Shown one piece after another: positions 11,966 to 24,957 of a stretch of DNA of 64,000 nt. The translations under genes and the position numbers were made by a program. Under the pieces are notes generated by a model, which made no database searches, had not been told where the DNA came from, and was given only the letters and a program-made list of their open reading frames with translations. Source of the stretch: Sweltsa coloradensis (Eukaryota; Arthropoda; Insecta; Plecoptera; Chloroperlidae); the NCBI GenBank assembly GCA_024449915.1, contig JAMZAV010000438.1, forward strand, positions 992,001-1,056,000, given 5' to 3'. How positions within the stretch are numbered: the stretch's first letter is position 1; every line of letters begins with the position of its first letter.

Positions 11966-13150
11966 AAAAATAAAACCTTGGGGAAAACATTTAGTTCAGA
12001 TTGTCGGTGGCTGGTATCGAAAGTCAAAAGTCTAGAGCGTGATGCTTGAGCCACATTGTCAGTTAAATTCTACATTTAACTAATCGATGTTATTAAAAAG
12101 GTACACAAAATCAATTCAACATGTTCCTCACCCCACCTTAACATAATAAGCATGTTATGATAGTTTTAGTATGCTATCCCCATCAATAATCAATTGATCA
12201 TTGAAAAGTAAATATAAAATAGACTACAAAATATCATAGGGAATATAATAAAGAAAAAATATAACATCTTTTCATAACACGTACCAAACAAACTTCCTGC
12301 TTATTTTCAAGGCAATACAAACCGAAAACATGTCAGCTGCCATGCTTTAGAATATTGTACTATTGTTGTTGCAAATATTGCACATAGTATAATTAAATCT
12401 AGTGATTGGTATCCATTCATATTATTCCACGGTTTAAAAGTCTATTCAAGGCAATGAGCATTCATATGGGTCAATGTAATTTTAAGGCATGTAGAAACTC
12501 TTTTTCGAGTGGCGAGGGAGGATGAAGGATAACATGACTTCTTTTTTGCTTCAATCAATTTTTGGAAATCATCATGGAAGGCAAAAGCCAATGTGTAGAA
12601 TTGATATTTTAAAAATCGTTGCTTGAAATTAAGCTTAGCACCAAGCTCGGTATTTACACTATTACCCCAAAATTTCCGTAGCATGGCTGATAGGGACATT
12701 ACGTCACATCCCAAAAAATTTGAAATATATTTTTCTGTTATATTCAAGACTATCTTTCATTTAGCTAACATTTCAATAATCTTCCTTTGACTTTTAAAAT
12801 ATCAGTAACAATATAATACAATAATTGGCCCTTGGATTTGAACAAATTTAAAATTGATCTAAACAATAGCAAATGTTATGGCTACGGGACACACGGACAC
12901 AGCACAGCAAGATGATTATGGCCATGTGCATTCACATTCAAAAAAGATGGAAAGTGCAAGGTGTTAAATGCACATTCAGAGTAAATTTAAATAATTTACA
13001 AATTTTTTGGTAGAGTGTAGCTATAGACATACATTTGACTACCAGGTATCTATTAAAATCCTAGTTTTTTTAAGTGTTTGCAAATGGCCAGTTATAACTC
13101 GAACTAGGTAACTGTACTCTGATCTTGATAAAATTTGTGGATAACATTTG
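11966..13150. other. No gene seen
   Basis: AT-rich unique-looking sequence. A 101-codon minus-strand frame at 12442-12747 has no motif I recognise and no splice context, so it is not called as a gene. Confidence 0.5.
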
Positions 13151-13154
13151 AAAT

Positions 13155-13178
13155 AATAATAATAATAATAATAATAAT
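13155..13178. repeat. (AAT)n microsatellite
   Basis: About eight AAT/ATA units next to the tRNA-like sequence. Confidence 0.9.
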
Positions 13179-13208
13179 TATTGATTCATAGCAGTTGTCG
13201 AAAAAGTT

Positions 13209-13280
13209 TGCCCCGACTGGGGTTCGAACCCAGAACCTCCGGCTTAACGTGCCATAGCTCTACCAATTAAGCTACCGGGA
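13209..13280 (-). tRNA. tRNA-like sequence, GTT in the anticodon position
   Basis: On the minus strand 72 nt fold as a cloverleaf: acceptor GTCCCGG/TCGGGGC (with G-U pairs), D stem GCTT/GAGC, anticodon stem ATGGC/GCCGG (one mismatch), loop ACGTTAA, and a perfect T stem CTGGG/CCCAG around TTCGAAC. A TTTTT terminator follows directly (13201-13206 on the plus strand as AAAAAG). Position 33 is C, not the invariant U, and the D arm looks like Lys or another class rather than Asn. It is therefore either a pseudogene or the head of a tRNA-derived SINE. Confidence 0.5.
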
Positions 13281-13360
13281 CCACAGAACAAACCTTTAGG
13301 AAACTGCTATTTGTTGTGACTGTTGACTTACATGACATAAATCCAACAGAAGACGGCAAT

Positions 13361-13362
<2 letters not shown>

Positions 13363-13426
<64 letters not shown>
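13363..13426. repeat. (AAT)n microsatellite, ~21 units
   Basis: Uninterrupted AAT repeats over about 64 bp. The poly-isoleucine frame over it is an artefact. Confidence 0.95.
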
Positions 13427-13427
<1 letters not shown>

Positions 13428-13852
13428 TAGCAATTGTGTAAACAGCCCAGACTAGTTTGGTTTTGACTTTTGAGTGCAAACAAAGAAATATGTCTCAGGA
13501 ACATCAAACAAGCAAGTTTTTTCTATTACTACTTTGCTCTTTCAGCGTCTTTACCATACAATCGACTTCTCGGAAGAATTGACCCAATTATATACAATAT
13601 TTACCCAACTAATTCTTGGGCCCATTGAAGTCTTTTTACATGCTTGCGTTGTTGGTTATACTTGGTTGAACTTCCAAAATATAATTCTACATTGACTCAA
13701 CGAGGCAACGACTAATCTAAAATGAAGTAAAAGTAGGGTATAAGAAAGGGGCTCAATAAAGTATAAACTAAACCAAACCGTACCACACAAAGAGTTTGTA
13801 AAGTCCTATTATGTTAATGCATGTTAGTGTCACGCTATGATATATAGGGCTA

Positions 13853-13975
13853 TAAATAAATAAATTGTATTTAGAGTCTACCCACTCAGTTATATAACTG
13901 ATTTTCAGTGGGGGACAGTAAATCAAAGCGACCAAGTCAACCCTGTAGGCCCCGACGCAATCGACGAGTTGTTGT
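13853..13975 (-). mobile_element. 5'-truncated copy of the 5S-derived SINE (3' part)
   Basis: Matches the 3' part of the SINE at 38184-38725 almost base for base: ATAAATAAATT tail, GTCTACCCACTCAGTTATAT, CAGTGGGGGAC and GACGCAATCGACGAGT. The match stops after GACGAGT, so the head is missing. Confidence 0.8.
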
Positions 13976-14213
13976 GTTATTTTGAAATTATTGTTGGCTA
14001 TTGAGCTATTCTACAAACAGTTGGTTGTTGCAATGACCTTTGTCATCAATATATTTATGAAGTCACTCCCGATTCCTTTACATATCTGTGCATTGTAACA
14101 ATCTTGTCCGTTGAAATAATCACAAACATTATAATGTATAGTTCCCAATTTTTTTTTTTTTTTTTTTAGAAAGTCTCATTAGATTGAAAAATATCACAGT
14201 AAGCCATCAGATA

Positions 14214-14842
14214 ACTAGGAAGCTTCGCAAACGCTTTTTCAGGCGCGTTGTTGGATGAGCGTAATTGTTTAAATACGAAAACAAGCGTAAAATTGCGATT
14301 TTCATGAAAAATTATTTTTCGATTGCGCTGAAATTTCACAAGAATATATTGATTCATAAAATTAAGATTCTGTGAAAAAATCATTACAATCGGATAAAGC
14401 ATGTAGGTGTTACAAGTCGAAGAAATTAAAAAAATCGAAAAAACATCGTAAAATTGCAATTTTCGTAAGAAATAATTTTTCGATTACGCTCAAATTTTAC
14501 AAGAATATATTAATTCATGACATTAAGGTTCTGTGAAAAAATCATTACAATCGGATAAAACATGTAGGTGTTATAAGTCAAAGAATTTTTTTTTTAATCG
14601 AAAAAAATCGTAAAATTGCGGTTTTCATAAGAAATAATTTTTCAATTGTGCTCAAAACCGTGGTAGTTCTAATTCTGAGATTTCAAAGGCCTCCACAAAA
14701 TTTCATCGCAATTGGAGTATCGGTTTAGCCGAAATCGTGTCAACAAACATACAAAAAGAGAGAAAATTTAAAAAAAAAATCCGGATTTTTTTCTCCAGTG
14801 TAGTGAAATGGAATCTTCGCTTCGCTCGCTACGCTCATCCAA
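14214..14842 (+). mobile_element. ACTAGG-ended dispersed element, copy 1
   Basis: Begins ACTAGGAAGCTTCGCAAACGC then GCGTTGTTGGATGAGCG, and ends CTTCGCTCGCTACGCTCATCC. The interior holds three ~185-bp diverged units with ATCGTAAAATTGCGATTTTC and a last one ending in TCGGTTTAGCCGAAATCGTG. GGATGAGCG near the start and CGCTCATCC at the end are inverted copies. Class is unsure; a Helentron-like non-autonomous element with internal tandem repeats is one option. Confidence 0.6.
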
Positions 14843-14867
14843 AAATATATGACAGTAATACATAATT

Positions 14868-15190
14868 GGATGAGCGTAGCGAAGATTCTATTTCACTACA
14901 CTGTAGAAAAAAATCCGGAATGTTTCCCCCCCCCCTTTTTTTGTGTGTTTGTTAACAACGATTCCGGCTAAACCGATACTCCAATTGCGATGAAATTTTC
15001 TGGAGGCCTTCGAAATCTCTGAACTTAGAACTGCCACGTTTTTTAGCGCAATCAAACAATTATTTCTCATGAAAATCGCAATTTTACGATTTTTTAAAAA
15101 TTTCTTCGACTTATAACACCTACATGCTTTTTCGATTGTATTGATTTTTTCACAGAACCTTAATGTTATGCGTATGGCCTGCGAAAATAT
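14868..15190 (-). mobile_element. ACTAGG-ended element, partial copy in inverted orientation
   Basis: Starts GGATGAGCGTAGCGAAGATT, the inverse of the 3' end of the element just before it, 25 bp away, and carries one internal unit in reverse (GGCTAAACCGATACTCCAAT). It loses similarity near 15190. Confidence 0.6.
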
Positions 15191-15199
15191 CTCTTGGTA

Positions 15200-17663
15200 A
15201 TATTGGTTTTTAATTTTTACGACTACGACATGAAATAGTGCTGTCAACCATAAAACATCGATCTTCACATGCAACCAATTTACGCTGCATTCCAATCATC
15301 GTGTGAAATAGGTTATTGAAGCTTCTAATTTTAGAGTCGATGTATCTGGCTAATTCATCACTTTATGTAAAATTAAATTATATATTTGTCTATGACAGCA
15401 ATAAATTGTTCATCCACTGTCTCAATACTCTTTTATCCAAACGCTTCAGCCGTTGTTGATACGTAATTGGTGCATTGAGCTCATAACAGATGGTTTAAAT
15501 TATTGTTTCCATTGCTAGGCCTGAATCGCTTGTAAATTTTTAATACGACGACGAATGACGATATCAGGGCTGTCACCCACAAATGGAGTCAATGCACCAT
15601 TACGCATAACATAAACGTTTGAAGTTCCTAGTTTAACAAGTTCTGGCTAATACATCATTAGTAAATTCATAATATATATTTGTTCATGCAGCAATAATTC
15701 ATCCACTTACATCAACACACGTATCACATTAAGCTTCAGTGAGTGATAAACACTCGAGCGTATAGCTAATGGTATTAAGTTTGGTTCCAAAGTGATCTTA
15801 ATTCGTTAAAATTCATGGTTCATTAATCCATCATGTTCTCACTGCCCATTGAATGGGTAGTGCACAGCAATGCACTTGCTCCTCCACGGCAAACTATAAA
15901 CTTTGCAATAAGTAAAGTGATCCTTCTTCATTCAAAACCACATACATATACTGTCAATCCACAGTGTAAGGTAATTTCCTAAATAATTTTTCGTACCAAC
16001 TAAAGTAATTTAATAAACAGTCCGAATGTCAGCTTTGATGTTGGAGTGCCAAGTCGACGCTAGATAGTTTGCTAGTTCACAAGATTTTTACGCCATCTGA
16101 TGCCAGGAGAAGGATGTTTTTTCATTTTGTTTTAAACTTCTGCTATTTAGTTCTGTTTTCATTGGTTCTCAGTGAAACCGTTTTAGCGTAACTGTATTAC
16201 ATGTCCGTGATAATTGAAGTGATTCTAGATTCAAGTAAGTTCATTAAAAGTACATGCAATAATGACATAATTTGTGTACGAGTAAATGAGGGATATTGAC
16301 TGGCTCTTTAATATACTAAGATGTGCTTGGCTGGTATTGTACAGCCCATTTATTAACAAAACCATAATACCACTACATCTATTAAACAATAACAATTACA
16401 AAATAATATCAAACATCCTTAATAGAACACCACCAATTACTTTTAAATTAGTTTATCAAGAGCAGAGCATAATAACTGTAAATACTAAATACTATAATAC
16501 TAGTTTGAGCTCAACAAAAACAATACTAAACAAAACAAAGAACTTTTAAGAATACAAAATGCTTAATTCATAGTAATATCTCAATTTGCTAATTTAACAG
16601 TACCGGTGCTTAAATTGAAATACTGTATTATTCATTTACCAATTCTTGTCAAAAAGAAATTGAAATTTAATTTTTAATACTACTGTGTGTAATTAAAACA
16701 GGTTGGACATTCACTTTCTTGCATGATTGATATTTGACAACAATCATTCACAAAAACAGGTTCTAGATAACTACTTCAATTACCACATCAATAATAACAA
16801 ACATACACCCACTTGTTCAAAATAGTTCATTAATTTTTTTCCCAAGTCAAAAAGTATCACAAAAATTGACATCACTATGAAAACACAGCATTAGAATGTT
16901 TTATGTTCTGTTGAAATACTTTTCAAATTTAGGCCGATAGAGAAATTATTAGTACAAATTAAAGCGTGCACGGGGTCATGTACATTATACTTCCATACTC
17001 ATAATAAATGTACATACACTTAACTACCTCAGAATGGATAAACTAAAAAATAACCGATTCTGGTGATAATAAAATATTGAATTATTTTCATAGTGCTTAC
17101 AAAAGTGGAGCTACTCACTTTATTCTGGAAACCAAAGCAAGATTAAAATCAAGGATACCAACATAGGAGGTTAAAGGCACAACCTGTAGTGACTGGTATC
17201 GGGGTTATCATTTATCAAGGGGGTATAGTGTAGTGAGCATATTATGTACCTGATCACAAGGAATTAGGGTTGCCAACAGTAGTCTTGTCAAGGGATTGTG
17301 ATTATGTAATTCTCACAGTAATGTTGAAGACAAACTGTCTTTATCCGTTTATAAATTCACAACAACGCACAAATTATATTGATTTGATAAATTGAGACAA
17401 TATGATACGATGAATATGGTAGTAGTATGCAAGCCTACCGGAAATGTCACCTATTCTATTCTTGTACCGAAGACGAAGTACGAACGAAGTACATAACTTT
17501 CAAATTCTATCTACAAAACTTACCAACCATTTAATTACAACTTATTTGTCAGACTAGACTACACCATGCAAGCCTTAAGCCATGACTAAGAACAAGAGAC
17601 AGTTTCTTTTCAAATCTGTAATATTTTCTGCATCCAATTGATTGTAAGTTGCACGGTGCACCC
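15200..17663. other. No gene seen
   Basis: Unclassified AT-rich sequence. An 87-codon frame at 16286-16549 is Asn/Ile-rich and has no recognisable motif. Confidence 0.5.
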
Positions 17664-17720
17664 TACTCATTTTTATTTCTTATTCAGTTATAAAAACTGA
17701 TTTACAAAGGAAGACTTAAT
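17664..17720 (-). repeat. Fragment of the (AAAT)n LINE tail
   Basis: CAGTTATAAAAACTGATTTACAAAGGA, the inverse of the LINE end at 11900-11935. Confidence 0.6.
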
Positions 17721-18015
17721 ATGCTTTTATACCTTCAATCCAATGTATGACCTACAATAGAGTAAATGGTAGTAGTAGTTAGACATTCAATGATAACAGG
17801 GGTGATTGTTAGAAAGAGCATTCCCCACTCTGCACATGTCCTGGAAGAAGGTTAAGTCATTTGTCCATATGTTCAGTCCTTACTGTAGGTTATATTATGT
17901 ACAAAGGTATTAAAAATAATATATTAAATATATTCATAATTTTCTAAAAAAAACTATCACTGCCTGGTATGTGGTGCAATTTGACTTGTTTCATGGACAA
18001 CATGATGACATTGTT

Positions 18016-18060
18016 ATGTTCTCTATGCTTTCCCAACCTGTCAACCCTTCTCCAATCTAT
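18016..18060 (+). repeat. Fragment of the hammerhead-element 3' end
   Basis: TTATGTTCTCTATGCTTTCC and AACCTGTCAACCCTTCTCCAAT are identical to the 3' end of the ribozyme-bearing units at 35900-35946 and 37434-37484. No ribozyme remains here. Confidence 0.75.
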
Positions 18061-21000
18061 AGTAAATGTATGGACATTCAGACTAACAACGCCATGGGTG
18101 ACAACTGACAACACTTCCCAGATGCAAATGAGCTAGCGGTAACTATCCAATTTCTTCTTAGATTATCGTAACTGAAAACATATCAAGATAGAAATCAGTT
18201 AGACTTTTTATTACATGGTGTCTACTGTCTACACTTTTCAAAGGCCCTTGTAAATATCAAAAGTTATGAACTCGTCCACCATCTTTTTTGGATCGACACA
18301 TGCGGAATACCAGTATGTATTCATAAATTTAACTACGTAGTTGGCAACCCTTACTGGAATGTATAAGTAGTCTCTCTTCTCCACTTCACATTCAAGTTCA
18401 CAATTGAAGCAAAATGTAATAAGAATCAATATTTGTGATTAAGAGAGACATCAAGTAGTCACATTTCTTTTTTGTGGGATGATTACTTATTAGTGTCATG
18501 CTGTTACACTCACACACATAAAGTACAATAAGAACAATTCACATAATGACGTTAACCTCAATACCTTTATACACATTAAAACGAGTAAATGCTTGGATTT
18601 AAAACATATTTACTAAATCACGGCACCATCTTCAAATTGGTGTTGATGCTGATACTGGTATGACCCTTGTAAATTTGTACAAGTAGAAAGATCCGACATA
18701 TTAGTATTTATAAAAAAATCTGTTGGTTGGTAATACCGCACTGTAGAAGAATGGCTCAGCTTTCATAAAATAACATTTATGAAAACATAGAGGGAGAAAA
18801 ATCTGTAAAACATGATAATTATAATAGCATTTAACATCAGTTGTGAGGAAATTGAGATTGCCAAGTAATTCTTTGTCCACTGAAATATAAATTGGAATTA
18901 ATTTGTAGGCCTATTGTCTTATGTCTTGTCACAACACATAGCCTACATAGCACAATCAATTTAGTTTAGTAGTTAGTACCTGCTGTATATTGTTTTTATT
19001 GCAACATTACCAGTCTTAAACCAGGACTATAAAGATTTTCTAAAAGAGGCCCAGTTAAATTTTTAAGTCAGTGACCTATAAAGCTTGTTTCAAGAAAGGG
19101 GGTGTACGACACAAAATTGTTTTGAGAAACCTGCAAGAATCATGCATTTTTGTGTACAAACTACATAGGCATACATTTTTAAGGGGGAATACATAAAACA
19201 AATTATTTGCTGTACAAAGGAGTAAGGACTGAATACGCAGGTTGTTAAGAGCTAGGTGTCGGTGATTTACTAGTGTAACCAAGAGCTTGCCTAAGTCAGG
19301 ATTTGTTTAGTTAGCGGAATATTTCAGAATAATAATCTACAGATAGGATAGGAGGACAAATACAATCAACTATTTAACTAAAAACACATTCAACATAGTG
19401 ACCCGTAGTAGCACTAGGCGTTGGGGGAGGAGGTAGATCTGGTGAAGTAATTGGAAGTTAAAAGGGATGAGGGCATTCATATATCCAGAATGGGCTTGAG
19501 CATTGAGCTAGGATTTGTAAGCAGCCTTTGCCCCAATCTGTTCAGCACTGGAAAATATGGATTGTTATTTGTTATGAATGATACTTGTGTTTGTCCCATT
19601 TGTATTCTATACTCTCTAACTGGGTAGAAAAACAGCAGGAGAGGCATGTACATTATTAGGACTGCCAAATTTTGTTTTAATTCCCTTTAAACGATTAAAC
19701 TGCTCTACTAACCGCATTTAAACCATTCTCCCAATTCCAACCTTTGCTAATAGTGCAATGCCAAGCTTGTTTGCCTCGATTCTCCGCCAGGATCGCATGA
19801 TCGGGGATTGACCACAGGACTCTCTACATTTTGGTTCCAGTGGAACTTACACATGGCGGTGACCAAACGTCGATCATCCTGCACTCTGGTGAGAAATCTG
19901 TCACCCCCCACAACAATAATACACTGTCCTAATAATGTTAAAAATTCCTATTTCATCAACGTAAAGACAACTGTGGTTATTACCCGATCGTTCTGCGCTC
20001 TGGTGGGAGATTAGTTTGACCATTGCCCTATTGTTCCTAAATATTATCCACCTTGACTGGTACTGGTTGACCTTGAGATAAAGTCGTGTGATGAAGAAAA
20101 GAGGCCACACCTACACTGAATGGGTCAAATAACACTGACACAGCATTTTTCTTGGTGTGTTTTGAACTTTCGATCTTGAGGGTGGAAAAGTAAAGCAGTT
20201 TTTTGGTGAGTGTCTTGGCAAATCGGGCGTTTAATTTTACTAACAATTATTAAACGACAAGAGTGTAAGCCCTAACTATTATGTATGAGTATGACCTTCC
20301 CGTCAAGTACACCATTTTAACATGAGATGTACAGTATGCATAGGTTGCAACAGTTGCATCTTAAAGTAACACAACTTTTATTTACGCAGATCCAAAAAGA
20401 GGGGGGGGGGAGGGGTATAAATAAAGCAATAATTGCTTATTGATCAAATTCTTCAAATGCTATCAAATCAAATGTCATTAAATGCTCATGCCAGTGACTA
20501 ATTATTTGTTATGCAAATCTTTTGAAAGTTAATACAAATAGGTATACTTTGCTACATACAACATTTAAAAAATAGGTAGGGCATACTACGTAAAATTTTG
20601 AAATTTAGCAAATTAAGGGTCATTTCAAACAAATTAATTTGTGATTTTGAAATGTGGTTAATCTGCTCAAAATTATGCAATTCATGGACATTATAAAATG
20701 ATTGAAACTATAATCAACAACAAAACTTGCAGTTTTTCAAATCGTTTCATAGAGTAAGCCTACTCTATCTTCAAGTTAAGAGTGATCACTCATCTACAAA
20801 ACACTAACTGAACAAGCTAATGGATCCTATTCCATCCACTCTCACCATGTGCATATGTAGTACTAAATCACTAAATGATGCAAGTTGTTATATCAATGAT
20901 AAACATGTTAGTAGTAAAAAGATATGGATTCAATTCAATAGAAAAACAAATACAGATTTTGTTTAATTTCAGATCATAATTGAAACATTAATAATGAATT

Positions 21001-24000
21001 TCTTCCATCCAGGTATACACTGTGGCTGACCTTAGCTGACCTTGCTAATAGGAGTCATTAATCAGTCATGTGTCTCAATCATGGCCTATTACTATTAGGC
21101 TATTATTATTAAATGTCAGTAGATAATTTTGGGTAGGTGTGCTTAATAGTAATGCACAACCAAGTCCAAGTAATGACTACATAAAATATTTTTTGCTAAA
21201 CAATAAGAATCATACTGAAATGCAACATGGATTATGTATTATTAACAATATTCAATTGCTATACATATTTTATTTTGTATAAGTCAGAACTAAAAGAAAT
21301 ACTATGTAGTACCAAGATTTCTTTTCTTTTTTTGTTGTTGATATTTTGGAGCAGGGTTCAAAGTAATTACTCCAAAGCTAACCAAGAAACCTTTTGTATT
21401 TACTATTTAGCAACTTAATAAAAAACATGAAATGTTCAATTTGTCTACACTCTTCTCTTAAGTTTTGGTTCAGTCTTCAGTGTATTGCAATTTGCAATAC
21501 ATAGAGAGCCTAAAGCCATCCACTTATTTGAACATTACACATACATCTAAGTAGGGTTATAGGCCTACTAATAGAACAATTTTAAAATTTAAAAAAATGT
21601 AAATGTAAATGATTAATTGCGTAAGAAATGTTAAATGTAGTATAAAAATTATAATTAACCCCAGGTAAAGGCTAATGTTATGTAGGAGCGCATAAAAAAA
21701 GGCAGGGTAGAAATATTATGTTAACTTGGTTTTAGATATTTGTGAACATTTCTTTTATCAATGATGTAATTTATGCAAATGTGATAAGTAGGAATAGCCG
21801 AGTCAAGCCTGTGCCGCTTAAGCAGTAAGGAGGAACAGAATCAACACCATCTTTTCAGTTGTGAAAGGACTTAAGGCTGAACTCAACGCAATCAAGGTGA
21901 CGTGACGCATGTCCACGCGGAATCCTGTCTATTGGATAATACAACACATGGCCAAGTAGGCCAATTGTGGGCATATGAAAAGAAGAAGATTCATGCTAGT
22001 CTGTATGGATCAAGTGCTGAACAGCTTATATTAAACTAGGTCATCTTCCTTGTTCCTTAACATATACTGTATACGATTTCACATTTGTTAAAAATTAAAA
22101 TTGAAAATTTCAAGTTCAAGAATGGTTCGCACTTGCAATTGCCAATCGGTTCACCGTGTAAGACATTTTAAATCAATCTTTCAAAGAGTGTTTTAACGGA
22201 ATATGCGAGTTGTTTGGATTGAAAAAGATTTGGTAGGTTGGGAAATAATAGAGAACAATACAGAACATTGAAGTAGGTAGGCACCCTACCTAAAGGACGT
22301 ATCATAATTATTATTATGTTTTTTGTGTAATACTCATAGACTCATATTTAAAGATAATATGCTATGTCCTATGATATGGTTCGTTAAATGTCACTTTAGC
22401 CCCAGCAATTTTTACTTGTGGAAAATAATACTGTTTGCTTGACTGTTCCAGCACTGTTAAACTAGGTACCTATCCCCTGTGCAGTACATGAAGTAGTTTC
22501 ATAACATAAACTTGCAGCACTGCTAACCTCTATTCTTCTCACCATTTAAAATTTAGGATTTCTTTCTTCTATCCAATCACAAGGCAATTACCAGTATTTA
22601 AGACCAGGGTGAGTAGTGGAAGTATTATAAACAATCCATAACTCTCACAATAACCTAATAGGGTACGTAGGGTAAGTCTAGCCTGAAAAATTAATAATGG
22701 TACTTCTAAGCTTTCCCGTATTCAGATTTAAATGTATTAACTACCCTAATGCTGGGCACTTTTAAAAGGCAATTAATGGAAGATTAGGAGTCTCCATCAG
22801 AACCTGAAAAAATCCAGCTGTTGTTAAAAAGAATTAGTGAAAAAACAGAAGTAAATGTATGAAACAAATCAATGATTCCTATTTCCTACACCCTCCCCCC
22901 CCCAAGATCTCTTTCTGTACCAGCAATTTATGTATTGTATCCGTTTTGGTCATAATTTATTTGGTCGGCTGCATTGCTAGGTGTACCTATTATGTGGTTA
23001 AAAGACTTGCGATTCTAAAATTGGTGTGAAACATTTAATCACAGATTAGTATGGTATCTTTCACAATGGCTACTATGAGACCTAGGTTCAAATCCTGCAC
23101 ACTCCTTCATGATAATACAATTTATAACAATTGAAAATAGTATGTCCACATTTCTATCACCTTCCATTATTTTTTCAATGGAACAATCTACCCATCCTGT
23201 TTCCGCAGAAGTTATTTAAAAATATTATCTCACAAATTCTTAGCATAAAATCTCCATATTTTCTTGTACTTAAGCCAAGAATAGAATGGTGAATAAAGGG
23301 CTGTCCATGTTTTGTAGTGGAAGTGTTTGTGAGTACTACCATATTTTTGGTAGCCTACCTACGTAGGCCTATAGGGATGTACGTACAACAATAACATAAA
23401 AATAATCGATAATTGAAAACGTGACTGCAATACTGGATGATGTTGGTCAACGCGGTGCTACTTTTACCAGCTGTCAGGCGTGATGAAGATTGGACTTCTC
23501 AAAAGTCAACATCAAAATATTTTACCTCAGAAATAGTAGTGTGAAATCTCCGCTCCTTTGAGGTCGCAAAATGTCAAATTATTAAGACATAAATAGATTA
23601 TGAATCGATTGACTATGGTGGTCCAAGTGAGAACGGGAAATGTGATATGAAATATGATGATTAATCTTGGGAAAGTTTTTTCTAAAAACATGCAATTCAG
23701 TAATATTTTCATTATCGACTATTGAAATGTTTATTAGCTGTTATTGAATATCGATTACCAAGTGCATCTCTACTACCCTATGACATGTCCTTATTAGTGT
23801 AAAATAAAATCTCTTAGTCATCAATCATCATCTCATCAATCATCATAATCCATTGCTGTTACCTGCTTCTGGCAGGGTCAGCTTGGATTTTGCAATCAAA
23901 TTTTTTCCACTTCTTCCTATCGTCCCACAGTTGTATCTCTTCCACATCTTCCCTGCTCTTGCCTCCAAGTCTATTGCTAGTGCTACATGGTATCCCTCCA

Positions 24001-24230
24001 TTTCTTCCTTGGCCTCCCCCGTCTTCTCCATCAACCTTTCTTTCATCCCTGCTCTCGGGCATCCTATTTCCCCTTGTCCCTTCTCGTCTTGCCCACTGTG
24101 ATCCTCATGAGTATCATCTCTGCCATCTGCATCTAACTCTTTTCTCGATCTCCCATAGTCCAGGTTTCTGCTGCATAAGCAAGAATCAGGTCTTATATAG
24201 TCATCATACACTGAATAGTTCTGTTCATTG
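18061..24230. other. Long gene-free stretch
   Basis: No exon with a family match, transposon pair or tandem array was found. TAGGCCTA-type octamers are scattered (near 18906, 21561, 23363). Short frames at 19076-20246 are unsupported. Confidence 0.45.
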
Positions 24231-24265
24231 CATAAATATGAGACGTTAAGCAATATCCAATCCAA
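24231..24265. repeat. 35-bp piece shared, inverted, with 37981-38015
   Basis: CATAAATATGAGACGTTAAG followed by CAATATCCAATCCAA is the inverse of the start of the repeat at 37970-38180. The surrounding Glu/Gly-rich frame 23843-24265 is not a recognised protein. Confidence 0.6.
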
Positions 24266-24734
24266 TTACACTACAGTAATTGCCTAATTGGATTACACAA
24301 GGTGGGCTGGCAGCAACAAAACAAAACCAAACTGTTACTTAAAACGAATGTTCAGCATATCATTGCGGGGAAAGGATGCACGATCGATATTATGTCTACA
24401 TTCCTACTTGGCTGAACTCGGTCAAAACTGTGTGGCATTTTCTATGGACAGCCCAGTATCATATTTATAATGTTAGGAGCAAGACGAATAATGATTAATT
24501 AATTATTCTATCTGCTGTTTGTAGCTAGGCTACCTATGATTATAAAAAACAAAGTGCATCAAGTGAAGACAAAAAGAACATCAACTCATCAAGTCATCTT
24601 TCACATATAATATGAATGATTGATATTATAAATTTATAATACAAACTCCTGAAAGAATTGGTCAAGGTCAGCATTTTCGAATTGGCTAGAAGGTACGAAA
24701 TGCTTCGGTAAAAAATCTTATGTGTTTGTGTGTG

Positions 24735-24957
24735 TTACTGTGCTGGAGCCTGCGGTGGAGCAAGTCTCGAGGTGACGTTGATGATGGTTAGGAGGGCGTT
24801 GCGCAGGAAACCGGGTAGTCCGGGTTTGTTGGCCATGTTTTCTACCACCATGCGCAGTTCCACGAACATGTTACGTGTGTAAGGATTACGCTGAGAGGAG
24901 TAACGAAGTGTCAAAAAGTGGTAGTAAATGAACGGTGTCAACAAACCAGCACGGCCC
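24735..24957 (-). CDS. TMEM33: TMEM33 exon 5 (C-terminus and stop)
   Basis: The acceptor TTTCTTGCAG ends at 24958. The exon encodes GRAGLLTPFIYYHFLTLRYS, then SQRNPY and a basic amphipathic C-terminal segment ending in APPQAPAQ, with TAA at 24737-24735. No canonical AATAAA signal could be placed with confidence downstream. Confidence 0.94.

Noticed and set aside
13267..13479. 70-codon minus-strand frame with a long poly-isoleucine run
   Set aside because: It is a translation of the (AAT)n microsatellite.
16286..16549. 87-codon plus-strand frame
   Set aside because: Asn/Ile/Thr-rich, as expected from AT-rich DNA; no motif, no splice partner.
23843..24265. 140-codon minus-strand frame, Glu/Gly/Lys-rich
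   Set aside because: It overlaps a repeat shared with 37981-38015 and has open frames on the other strand too, as expected of biased composition; no domain recognised.
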